From JBFXAM01 sp050184295 (lineage in GTDB: Bacteria > Planctomycetota > Phycisphaerae > UBA1845 > Fen-1342), in the NCBI GenBank assembly GCA_050184295.1, contig JBFXAM010000066.1:1-24369 (forward strand): 24,369 nucleotides of DNA, given 5' to 3'. This document shows, piece by piece, positions 7,386-14,101 of this stretch. Positions within the stretch are counted from its first letter, which is position 1; each line of letters starts with the position of its first letter. The notes beneath the pieces are model-generated. The model was not told where the DNA came from. It saw only the letters and a list, made by a program, of their open reading frames with translations, and searched no databases. The position numbers and the translations under genes are program-made.

Positions 7386-8171
7386 TCAGGCCGCGTGCAG
7401 CGTTTCGATCCACCGGACGACCCATTCGAGACCGTCGGTAAACGCCGTCATGGCGATCGGCAAGGTGACGGCGATGACGACGAAGCTGACGAGTCCCTTG
7501 AGCGCGAAGCCGATCGTGATGACGTTGAGCTGCGGCACCGTGCGGGCGACGAATCCGAGCGCCATGTTCACGAGGAAGAGCGTGAGCACGGTCGGGGCTG
7601 CGATGCGCAGCGCGAGCTCGAGGCCCATGGCGAGCGCGTCAAAGAGCAGTCCGGGCCCGTGCGTGAGCAACTGGTGCGCGCCGAGGAGCGGGATGTGCTC
7701 GAAGGTGTCGAGCGTCGCACGGATGATTTCGCGATGGCCGCCGACCAGCAGAAAGACGACGCCCGCGACCTGGAGATAGAACACGCTGACGACGCTCTCT
7801 TCGTGCTCCGTGGTCGGGTCGAGCAGCGTGTTGAACGCCAGGCCGGACTCCTGTGCGATCAGCAGGCCGCCCATCTGCAACGCCAGAAACGCCAGCATCA
7901 GCACGAGTCCAAGCAGCGCCCCGATGCACCATTCGCCCGCCAGCGCGAGCGCCAATCCGAGCGGCGTGTCGGGCGCCGCCGCCGGCGCCCGCACGAGCGG
8001 CGCCGCCAGCAGCGCCAGCGCCAACGCCAGCACGGCGCGCAGGTTGCTGGGCACCGCCACGCCGCCGATCAGCGGCACGAACGCGAGCGCACCCGCGATG
8101 CGCGAGACGACCAGCGCGAACACCGGCAGGTGGAAGTACCAGCCCAGGATTTCAGTCGGGAGCTGCCCCAT
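7386..8171 (-). CDS. fliR: FliR, flagellar export gate membrane protein
   Basis: FliR joins FliP and FliQ in the helical core of the export gate. The 261-residue product is close to the usual 255-265 and has about six strongly hydrophobic segments. The start at 8171 is chosen over upstream in-frame codons because the protein from this ATG begins like FliR (MGQLPTEILGWYFHLPVFAL), the stretch before it is arginine-rich and non-membrane, and GAGG sits five bases upstream. Recognisable pieces are RIAGALAFVPLIGG near residue 24, LIAQESGLAFNTLLDP in the middle and PQLNVITIGFALKGLV in the C-terminal part, matching the conserved PQ-x-N region. It lies 89 nt after fliQ. Confidence 0.93.
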   Translation of the reverse strand: MGQLPTEILGWYFHLPVFALVVSRIAGALAFVPLIGGVAVPSNLRAVLALALALLAAPLVRAPAAAPDTPLGLALALAGEWCIGALLGLVLMLAFLALQMGGLLIAQESGLAFNTLLDPTTEHEESVVSVFYLQVAGVVFLLVGGHREIIRATLDTFEHIPLLGAHQLLTHGPGLLFDALAMGLELALRIAAPTVLTLFLVNMALGFVARTVPQLNVITIGFALKGLVSFVVIAVTLPIAMTAFTDGLEWVVRWIETLHAA

Positions 8172-8260
8172 GCCGCCTCGCTGCCTCACGTGCACCCGCC
8201 GTTCGCGGGTCGTCTCCGACCGGTCGCGCGCCCACCAGCCGACGCGCTCGTGTTGCCGCT

Positions 8261-8512
8261 TCAGCCCGCGAACATCGCCTGCGTATACTCCACCAGCCGG
8301 CTGGCGACCCACGGAATGAAGAACACCGCCGCCGCGATCATCGCGATGATCTTGGGGATCAGCGCAAACGTCTGGTCGTGAATCTGCGTGATCGTCTGCA
8401 CCAGGCTGATGATCAGTCCCACCAGCAGCCCGACGCCGAGCACCGGCCCGGCGATGATCAGCGTCTTGAGCAGCGCCTCGCGACCCAGATCGAGCGCCTC
8501 GGTCATTTCCAT
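8261..8512 (-). CDS. fliQ: FliQ, small flagellar export gate protein
   Basis: The 83-residue protein has two membrane helices at about residues 16-38 and 50-71, the standard FliQ plan (family length about 89). The segment LVGLIISLVQTITQIHDQTF matches the conserved FliQ region with the TQI-x-[ED]-x-T motif, followed by IPKIIAM. Four copies assemble around FliP and FliR in the export gate. The chosen ATG at 8512 is 16 nt after the fliP stop; a second ATG two codons in is possible and hardly alters the protein. Confidence 0.93.
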   Translation of the reverse strand: MEMTEALDLGREALLKTLIIAGPVLGVGLLVGLIISLVQTITQIHDQTFALIPKIIAMIAAAVFFIPWVASRLVEYTQAMFAG

Positions 8513-8528
8513 ACCCGCGTCCCCCGCG

Positions 8529-9425
8529 TTACGCGACGCTCGCCATCAGCGAGCCCGCGATCAGGTGCCACCCGTCCGCCAGCACGAACAACAACAGCTT
8601 GAACGGCAGCGAAATCAGCACTGGCGGCAGCATCATCATGCCCATCGCCACCAGCACCGTCGCGATCACCATGTCAATCACGAGAAACGGCAGATAGATG
8701 CGGAATCCGAGCACAAACGCGACCTTCAGCTCGCTCAGCATGAATGCCGGAGCGAGCGCGGTCATCGGAACGTCCTGCCGCGTGAGCACCGCGTCCTCCG
8801 GCAGCGCGGTGCGCTCCGCGTACTCGTACAGCATGTACACGTCGCGCTCGTTCCCGGCCGCCTCGATCTGGTCGAACATGAAATGCCGCAGCTCGTCCGC
8901 CGCCCCGCCGATCGCTTCCATCTGCTGCTGCTCGCCGTTCAGATATGGCTGAACGGCGTTCGCATAGATGCGCCCCCACGTTGGCGCCATCACCAGCATG
9001 GTCAGAAACAGCGCCAGCCCGACCAGCACCTGCGACGGCGGCAGTGTCGCCGTGCCCAGCGCCTGCCGCAGCAGGACGAGCACGATCACCATGCGCACAA
9101 AACACGTCATCATCAGCACGATGCTCGGCAGCACCGTGAGCAGCGTGAGAATGACGACCACTTGCAGCGACGCACTGAGCGACTCGCGGCTGTTGGCGGC
9201 CGGCAGCAATTTGCTGATGTCGGGGATATAGACGGGGTCTGCGGCCGGCGCGCTGCCTGCGGTCGCCAACGACCCGGGCGCTGCCCGCGCGGGCGCGGCC
9301 AGTGCGTCGACCTGGCCGGCGGCGGGCGCGCCGAGCGCCAGTAGCGCCAGCCCCGTCCACAGCGCGGCGACGCCGGGCGAGCGGTTTCGCAGTGGCGTGC
9401 GTGCGTTCAAGTCGTCGGCCTCCAT
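8529..9425 (-). CDS. fliP: FliP, flagellar export gate protein with signal peptide
   Basis: FliP is the main pore-forming subunit (five copies) of the export gate. The 298-residue product starts with a cleavable-type signal peptide (hydrophobic core ALWTGLALLALGAPAAG, about residues 20-37), then a variable linker to about 80. Conserved FliP segments follow: LTVLPSIVLMMTCFVRMVIV (96-115), VGLALFLTMLVMAPTW (135-150), and a C-terminal membrane hairpin with ELKVAFVLGFRIYLPFLVID and LPPVLISLPFKLLLFVLADGW. Family length is about 245, the excess being the N-terminal linker. The start was chosen because the sequence upstream in the same frame is low-complexity and unlike FliP. The ribosome binding site (GAGG) is unusually close to the ATG, so a slightly different start is possible. 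Confidence 0.93.
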   Translation of the reverse strand: MEADDLNARTPLRNRSPGVAALWTGLALLALGAPAAGQVDALAAPARAAPGSLATAGSAPAADPVYIPDISKLLPAANSRESLSASLQVVVILTLLTVLPSIVLMMTCFVRMVIVLVLLRQALGTATLPPSQVLVGLALFLTMLVMAPTWGRIYANAVQPYLNGEQQQMEAIGGAADELRHFMFDQIEAAGNERDVYMLYEYAERTALPEDAVLTRQDVPMTALAPAFMLSELKVAFVLGFRIYLPFLVIDMVIATVLVAMGMMMLPPVLISLPFKLLLFVLADGWHLIAGSLMASVA

Positions 9426-9460
9426 GCCTCGCACACACCGCGATCCTCCGCGGCGAGCGC

Positions 9461-10282
9461 TTAGACGCTTACGTGCCGCGCACGCACGCGGTCGATCGTC
9501 CCCAGCAGACTGTCCCGGACCGCTGCGACGCTCGGTGTTTCGACGCCGCTCTCGGCCTCCGAAGCGCCCGGGTCGACGGCGCCGCGTCGGCGATGGGGCT
9601 CGGTCGTCTCCGCCCGCGCCTCGGCCTGTAGAGCCCGCTGAAAATCCGCGCTCGACTCCGGCGCGGCGCCGCGCGCTTGTGCCAGGAGCCGCGCCGCGGT
9701 GTCCGCGTCGTCGATTACGTCGAGCGAGCGCAGCCCGTCGCCGCCCACCCCCAGCAGCACCAGCCGCGGACCCACGCGCAGCAGGCAGACCGACTGCCGC
9801 GGCGCGACCGGCATCCGCGCTACCAGCTCCAGCACGCCGTGATTGCGCGCCCGCAGCGCCAGCGGCCAGCGCGTCGCCGCCCCCGCCGCCGCCCGGTACC
9901 CCCAACCCAGAAGCACGATCAGCGCCACGACGCCCGCGAGCGCCGCGCTCGTCCGCACCCACGAAGTCGATTCGCGCGGCGCACCGTCACTCGTCGCGGT
10001 CGGCATCCGTCCGGGTCGCCCGGCGTGGCGCGCGAGCGGCTCGCGGCCGCGCTCGCTCGAAGCGGCATGCTCCGCGCGCGGCGCCACTGACAGCGGAGTT
10101 GCAGCCGGTGTCGCGACGCCGGCGGCGTCGTCGGGGAACATGCGCAGCTCGTCCGCCGGCGGATCGGCCAGCGCGCCCTCCACGCGCCCCGCCGGGGCCA
10201 GCACGGCAATCGCCGCCAGCGTGCCGCGCAGAATGCCCACCACCACGCGCCACCGCACGTCCGGTGCCGCGGCCCGCGTCAC
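9461..10282 (-). CDS. fliO: FliO, flagellar export gate assembly protein
   Basis: FliO is a membrane chaperone that helps FliP assemble. The 273-residue product has a hydrophobic N-terminal segment (about residues 11-31) that may be a signal peptide and a low-complexity periplasmic region to about 105. A clear membrane helix follows at about 110-130 (ALAGVVALIVLLGWGY). The FliO core is at about 148-190 (LELVARMPVAPRQSVCLLRV, then PRLVLLGVGGDGLRSL), the typical small beta domain seen after the FliO helix. The remaining tail is polar. The gene overlaps the fliN stop by four bases, showing translational coupling, and lies 35 nt before fliP. Identification rests on the core motif and gene order, as FliO is poorly conserved. 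Confidence 0.85.
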   Translation of the reverse strand: MTRAAAPDVRWRVVVGILRGTLAAIAVLAPAGRVEGALADPPADELRMFPDDAAGVATPAATPLSVAPRAEHAASSERGREPLARHAGRPGRMPTATSDGAPRESTSWVRTSAALAGVVALIVLLGWGYRAAAGAATRWPLALRARNHGVLELVARMPVAPRQSVCLLRVGPRLVLLGVGGDGLRSLDVIDDADTAARLLAQARGAAPESSADFQRALQAEARAETTEPHRRRGAVDPGASEAESGVETPSVAAVRDSLLGTIDRVRARHVSV

Positions 10283-10851
10283 TTTGTGGCCTCCAGCTCG
10301 GGCGCCGGGCTCAGAATGTCGTTGATCCGCACGCAGAAACTGTCGTTCAACACCAGCACCTCGCCACGCGCCACCAGCCGGTCGTTTACGTACACGTCGA
10401 CCGGGTCGCCGGCCAGCTTGTCGAGCTCCACCACCGAACCGGTCCCCAGCCGCAGCACGTCCTCGATCAGCATCGCCGCGCGCCCCAGCTCCACCTTCAC
10501 GTGCAGCTCGACGTCGTCCAGCAACTCCAACTGCGCCAGCGCCGCGCCCGGATTGCTTGCGCCGAAATCAGGCGGCGCGAACGGCGTCGCCGGCGGCTCC
10601 GCGCTCGCCTCACCCACAACGGCTGCGTCCGCACGCGGCGCGCCAATCAGTTCCGACGCCGCCGCACTGGCCGTCGTTGCGCTCGACAAGCCGCGATCCG
10701 CCGCATCGTCATCGCGCGCCGGCGCCGCGGCGCCGCTCGCGGCGGCGCGTGCTTCCGGCGTGACGCTCTCCGCGTCGGCGCGCGCCGCGTCGTCCGGCGC
10801 CGTCGCGGGCGTCTCTTGAAGCTGTTCAGATTGGGGTGTGGAGTCCGCCAT
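10279..10851 (-). CDS. fliN: FliN, C-ring rotor/switch protein with a long disordered N-terminus
   Basis: FliN forms the base of the cytoplasmic C-ring and receives export cargo complexes. The SpoA-type domain occupies residues 105-183, with ELLDDVELHVKVELGRAAM, VLRLGTGSVVELDK, VDVYVNDRLVARGEVLVLND and FCVRINDIL all fitting FliN. The preceding 100 residues are alanine-, proline- and acid-rich and probably disordered, making the protein longer (190) than the smallest FliN proteins (about 137). FliM normally precedes fliN, but only 91 nt separate fliL and fliN and no CheC-like or FliM N-terminal motif is seen in the extension, so this is not a FliM-FliN fusion. It overlaps fliO by four bases. 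Confidence 0.92.
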   Translation of the reverse strand: MADSTPQSEQLQETPATAPDDAARADAESVTPEARAAASGAAAPARDDDAADRGLSSATTASAAASELIGAPRADAAVVGEASAEPPATPFAPPDFGASNPGAALAQLELLDDVELHVKVELGRAAMLIEDVLRLGTGSVVELDKLAGDPVDVYVNDRLVARGEVLVLNDSFCVRINDILSPAPELEATK

Positions 10852-10942
10852 CGCGGTCGCAGTCCTTTGCGTTGCAGCGTCCTCCGGACGCCGTGGCCGA
10901 ATCGGTCGCGCGCCGCGGGCCTGTTGGCGGCGCGGGAGGGCG

Positions 10943-11479
10943 TCAGTCCGAGCGAATGGGCACGCAGCGCGGGATCAACACGCGCTGCACGAGCTCGGGA
11001 TCCTCGGCGATTGCGCCGAGCGCCGCCTGCATCTGCAGGCGCAGTGTGCGAAAGTCGTCCTCGTTCAAAACCTGTGGGTCAGCAGCCCGGAGAATCTGTC
11101 CGAGCCGATCCGCCACTTCTCCGGCGCGCTCGGTCTTCAGCTTCTCGACTTCTTCCTTTCGATCCGCCGGCGACACGACCACCACGTCGAGGTCGTAGAT
11201 GTACAGCACGCCCGATTTCTTGTTCGGCACCCGGAATCGCTGCATCAGCGGGATCTCGACCGTCGCGGTCGCGGCCGGCCGCGTCGTCACCTCGGGCTCG
11301 TGCGCATAGTGCGCGCCTTCGTGCCCGTAGGTTGCCTGCGGCCCGCCGGCAAACATCTTGAAGGCGAAGAAGAATCCAACGGCCTGAACAATCGTGATCG
11401 CCGCGACGATGAGCGCGGTCTTCGGCAGCTTCTTCTTGGGTTTCGGCGTCTCGGGAGTGCCGGCCGGTTCCGTGCTCAT
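10943..11479 (-). CDS. fliL: FliL, basal-body and stator-associated membrane protein
   Basis: FliL is a single-pass protein that surrounds or supports the stator units. The 178-residue product has a short basic cytoplasmic N-terminus (TPKPKKKLPK), a membrane helix at about residues 21-42 and a periplasmic domain after a short histidine-containing linker. The C-terminal part (GVLYIYDLDVVVVSP, a charged helix, LGQILRAADPQVLNEDDFRT) follows the FliL/stomatin-like pattern. It is the first gene of the flagellar run and is preceded by a sigma-28-like promoter. Its ATG has no strong purine-rich site. FliL proteins diverge strongly, so the call relies on topology, size and place directly before fliN. 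Confidence 0.82.
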   Translation of the reverse strand: MSTEPAGTPETPKPKKKLPKTALIVAAITIVQAVGFFFAFKMFAGGPQATYGHEGAHYAHEPEVTTRPAATATVEIPLMQRFRVPNKKSGVLYIYDLDVVVVSPADRKEEVEKLKTERAGEVADRLGQILRAADPQVLNEDDFRTLRLQMQAALGAIAEDPELVQRVLIPRCVPIRSD

Positions 11480-11790
11480 GGGCGCGCACTCCGCTGTGGG
11501 ATCGCGTTGCGGCGGCGTCGCCGCAGTCCAACGGTGTGTCTATCGACGCTTGCGCGGGCCCGATTGACCAGCAGATCGCGCCCCGTGCCGCCCGCTGGGC
11601 TCTTATGAGACGCTCACCGAAAATTGGGCACGGGCTGCGCGAACCCGCAGAACCTGCGCGCGAAGACCCTGTCGCGCGGCGCCCGATGCGGCCGCCGGGC
11701 ACGCCGAACCCGGGGCGGCGCGCCGAGTCGATCCATCGTGGTCGGAGGCTGTGTGACTTTGGACGTGTAGAATTCGGCGCCCGCCGGACC
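11480..11790. other. Intergenic region between the ECF operon and the flagellar genes
   Basis: No supported gene is present on either strand. The half nearest fliL carries the sigma-28-like sequence at 11540-11567. I see no clear terminator hairpin with a T tract after the upstream secreted-protein gene, so read-through from the ECF operon into the flagellar genes cannot be excluded. Confidence 0.5.
11540..11567 (-). promoter_or_regulatory. Candidate sigma-28 promoter upstream of fliL
   Basis: On the minus strand TCAA (11567-11564) is followed after 16 nt by GTCGATAG (11547-11540), matching TAAA at 3 of 4 and GCCGATAA at 6 of 8 positions. The expected transcription start is about 50 nt before fliL. 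The same 16-nt spacer occurs in the candidate promoter before the fliA unit, which mildly supports both. Confidence 0.3.
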
Positions 11791-12702
11791 TCAGGGCTCG
11801 CGCGGCGACATCGGCCGGTGCCCCTCGCGTCCGCGCTGGCGCTCGGCGGGCGGCGTCGTGAGAATCCGCTGCACGCGGCGCTCGACGATCTGCTCGCCGT
11901 TCGCCCGCACGTATCGCATCCGTCGCAGGCAGGTGTCGATCTCGTCCTGAATCTGGAAGTCGATTCGCTCGTGCAGCAGCGCCTCGGCCAGCGCGCGGCC
12001 CTCGTCGGTCGTCGCCGCCCGCAGCTCCTCCACCGCCTCGCGCACGTCCGGACGCTCCGCCGTCAGATCGGTGTCGGGAGCCGAGAGCGATGCGATCCGC
12101 TGCGCGACCAGTTCCTCGCGCTGCGTCTCCAGCACCCGAGCACGCTCATCCAGTATCCGCATCTCCAGCCGCAGGTTTTCCGCCGCCTTGCGCCGCACCT
12201 CGTCTTCGATCCGGCGGCGCTGCACGTCGGGCAGGTTGCCCTGCGCCCAGCGGTTCTGGGCGCGCTGAAATAGAAAATTGTTGCGAAAGTGCTGAACCAG
12301 CAGTTGTCCCATGCGCGGGTCGGCGTCCGTCATGCGCCGCAAAAAACGCAGTTGCGGCGCGATCCGCGCCAACCGCCGCCGCAGTTCCTGTGGCTCGCGG
12401 TCGCGCGTCGCCCGCAGCAGACGCGCCAGCGGCGGCAGCGTGCTCACCGCGAACTCTTCCAGCTCAGCGGCCTCGGCGTCGGTCAACGGCGCGTGGTCGG
12501 CCGCCGAGAAGCGATAGGTGAGAAAGCCGAAAATGCCCTCGCCGGCCTCGGCCTCTTCGCCGTCAGCCGCGCCGGACGCCCCGCCTGGCGCCGGTCGCAC
12601 CGGTGTGGTCGTCGGCGACGCCTGCGCCCACGCAAGCGATGCGCATGCGCCGCACAGCGCCAACAGTGCGAGAAGCCGAGTTGCCAGCCGTTTGCCTCTC
12701 AT
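11791..12702 (-). CDS. Secreted, helix-rich protein of the ECF sigma operon, function unknown
   Basis: The 303-residue protein begins with a signal peptide (basic start MRGKRLATR, hydrophobic core LLALLALCGACASLAWA, cleavage near residue 26). A short proline/glycine-rich linker follows to about 55. The rest is charged, arginine-rich and almost wholly helical, with a likely coiled-coil stretch at about 165-205 (DVQRRRIEDEVRRKAAENLR and LEMRILDERARVLETQREEL). There is no membrane anchor after the signal peptide and only one cysteine outside it. It is the third gene of the sigma/single-pass-protein operon, 40 nt after its neighbour, so it may be a sensor, a periplasmic partner or a target of the system. 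The family is not recognised; a CpxP-like or heavy-metal-sensor-like helical fold is only a guess. Confidence 0.7.
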   Translation of the reverse strand: MRGKRLATRLLALLALCGACASLAWAQASPTTTPVRPAPGGASGAADGEEAEAGEGIFGFLTYRFSAADHAPLTDAEAAELEEFAVSTLPPLARLLRATRDREPQELRRRLARIAPQLRFLRRMTDADPRMGQLLVQHFRNNFLFQRAQNRWAQGNLPDVQRRRIEDEVRRKAAENLRLEMRILDERARVLETQREELVAQRIASLSAPDTDLTAERPDVREAVEELRAATTDEGRALAEALLHERIDFQIQDEIDTCLRRMRYVRANGEQIVERRVQRILTTPPAERQRGREGHRPMSPREP

Positions 12703-12742
12703 GCCGATGTTCCGCCGCGCTCGCCGACCGCGCGTCCAGCCA

Positions 12743-13186
12743 CTACGCCCCGGGGCGCCAGCTCTCCAGCAGCTTCAGAAGCTCTTCCGATTCGGCGTCC
12801 GAAACGTCGCTGCGTTCCGACGGGTTGAAAAGCCACGCGCCCATGAACAAGCCCTGAACCACTTCGGTCGATTCCGCCATCGCCCGCGACCAGGCATCGA
12901 AGTCCGCATCCAGCGCCACGCCTGCACTCCCCGCGAGTGCCCACGCACCACCGCCAAGCCGTGGCGGCGCGGCGCGTTGGATCCCGGCCAGTGACGCCGT
13001 CAGCGCGAGCGCCGCCGCCACACCGCCGATCGCCCGCCAGCGCGCCCATCCGGCGCCTCTCCGCGCCGCCGCGGCGCGCACGGCGTGCTGTACACGGCGC
13101 ACGGTTGCGGCGCTCGGCGCCGGTTTGGCGAGCGGCGCCAGAACGCGGTCAATCTCGCGCTCCAGGATGCTCACGCTTGCGTTCAT
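12743..13186 (-). CDS. Single-pass membrane protein, possible anti-sigma factor of the adjacent ECF sigma
   Basis: The 147-residue protein has a cytoplasmic N-terminal region of about 48 residues (helical, basic), one membrane helix at about 50-68 (IGGVAAALALTASLAGI) and an extracytoplasmic region of about 80 residues, acidic at its end. That is the layout of a membrane anti-sigma factor, and the gene starts 56 nt after an ECF sigma gene. However, the short N-terminus lacks the HxxxCxxC zinc-binding motif of ZAS-type anti-sigma factors and is shorter than a typical anti-sigma domain. GGAG lies eight bases before the ATG. The role is inferred from topology and position only. Confidence 0.65.
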   Translation of the reverse strand: MNASVSILEREIDRVLAPLAKPAPSAATVRRVQHAVRAAAARRGAGWARWRAIGGVAAALALTASLAGIQRAAPPRLGGGAWALAGSAGVALDADFDAWSRAMAESTEVVQGLFMGAWLFNPSERSDVSDAESEELLKLLESWRPGA

Positions 13187-13242
13187 CGCGGCTACTCCAC
13201 ACCCGGCGCGGATCGCACGCGCACGGAAGGAAACAACTGATC

Positions 13243-13854
13243 TTATACGTCACCCGGCGATGAGCGGCGGTCTGCGCGGGTCACGCCCGCGCCGGGCTCC
13301 ACGCCGAACTCGCCGCGGAGTCGCTGCAACGCCCGGTGCGCTCTTGCGAGCGCCGTTCCCAGGGGCACGTCGAGCAGTTCCGCGATGTCGCGAAACGAGA
13401 GCTCGGAATAGTGCCGCAGCAACAGAATCTCCCGCTCTGCGCTGGTCAGCCGTCGCAGTGCCGACCGCAGCCGATCCGCGTCCTCTCCCCGCGCGACGCA
13501 GGTCGCAGGTTCGTCGGCCGCCGGCGTGTCGAGCATTCGCGATTCGATCTCGGCGCTCTCGAGTCCGGCCGTCGCACCGCGCCGCCGGAGCTGGCGCGCC
13601 CGATCGCGCGCCAGGTTGGCCGCGATGCGGAAGAGCCAGCCGTCGAAGCGACCGTCGTGCTGATACTCGCCGATCATGCGCACGACGCGGAGAAACGTCT
13701 CCTGGAGCAGGTCGTCGGCGGCGTCGCGCGAGCCGGTGAGTTGAAAGAGCAATCCGTACACGCGCCCGCTGTACGCCGCCACCAACTCCGAAAGCGCATT
13801 CGGATCGGCACGCCCGGCACGCTGGAGAAGCTCGTTCAGCCGACGCTCATCCAC
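13243..13854 (-). CDS. ECF-type RNA polymerase sigma factor
   Basis: The 203-residue protein carries only regions 2 and 4, as in extracytoplasmic-function sigma factors. Region 2 is at about residues 22-92 (LVAAYSGRVYGLLFQLTGSR, DAADDLLQETFLRVVRMI, then DGWLFRIAANLARDRAR). Region 4 is at about 125-182 (LTSAEREILLLRHYSELSFR, DIAELLDVPLGTALARAHRA) and forms the helix-turn-helix that reads the -35 box. The basic C-terminal tail has no extra domain. GAGAGG lies six bases upstream of the ATG. It leads a three-gene operon with a single-pass protein and a secreted helical protein, suggesting response to an envelope signal. The exact ECF group cannot be assigned by eye. Confidence 0.9.
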   Translation of the reverse strand: MDERRLNELLQRAGRADPNALSELVAAYSGRVYGLLFQLTGSRDAADDLLQETFLRVVRMIGEYQHDGRFDGWLFRIAANLARDRARQLRRRGATAGLESAEIESRMLDTPAADEPATCVARGEDADRLRSALRRLTSAEREILLLRHYSELSFRDIAELLDVPLGTALARAHRALQRLRGEFGVEPGAGVTRADRRSSPGDV

Positions 13855-13942
13855 AGCGGCCTCTCAAGCGGTCAAACGCAGCCCGAACGTGTTCATTGCC
13901 GATCCCGCGCCCGACCCACGCGCGCAAGTTCTCGGCCGCATA

Positions 13943-13950
13943 TTATCGGC
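13943..13950 (-). promoter_or_regulatory. GCCGATAA element upstream of the ECF sigma gene
   Basis: The minus strand reads GCCGATAATATG about 90 nt before the ECF sigma start. GCCGATAA equals the sigma-28 -10 consensus, but no TAAA-like -35 is found 15 or 16 nt upstream. A GGAAC at 13967-13963 resembles an ECF -35 box, though the spacing to a good -10 is short. It is probably part of this operon's promoter; which sigma factor uses it is open. Confidence 0.3.
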
Positions 13951-14101
13951 CGTCGTCCAGACGTTCCCCAGCCACCGACCTCGAAAGAAATGGTCGCGAG
14001 CGACACCGTGCCCCCGTTGCGGTCACCCGCTACCCGGTGGACGGCGTCGCTCGCCGAGTTTCGCCTTCGGCGCGCTCGCGCCGCGACACGTCGCTCCCCG
14101 A

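Noticed and set aside
8172..8312. Upstream in-frame extension of fliR to 8312
   Set aside because: The added 47 residues are basic and hydrophilic, unlike any FliR N-terminus, and the ATG at 8171 has its own ribosome site.
10279..10851. FliN as a FliM-FliN fusion, to explain missing fliM
   Set aside because: The N-terminal 100 residues are disordered and show no FliM middle domain or CheY-binding sequence.
9397..11361. 654-residue plus-strand frame opposite fliP, fliO, fliN and fliL
   Set aside because: It spans four real genes in antisense and is low-complexity Arg/Pro/Ala.
11618..11640. GGGCACGGGCTGC as a possible sigma-54 promoter
   Set aside because: The GG to GC spacing is 8 instead of 10 bases, and it points away from fliL.
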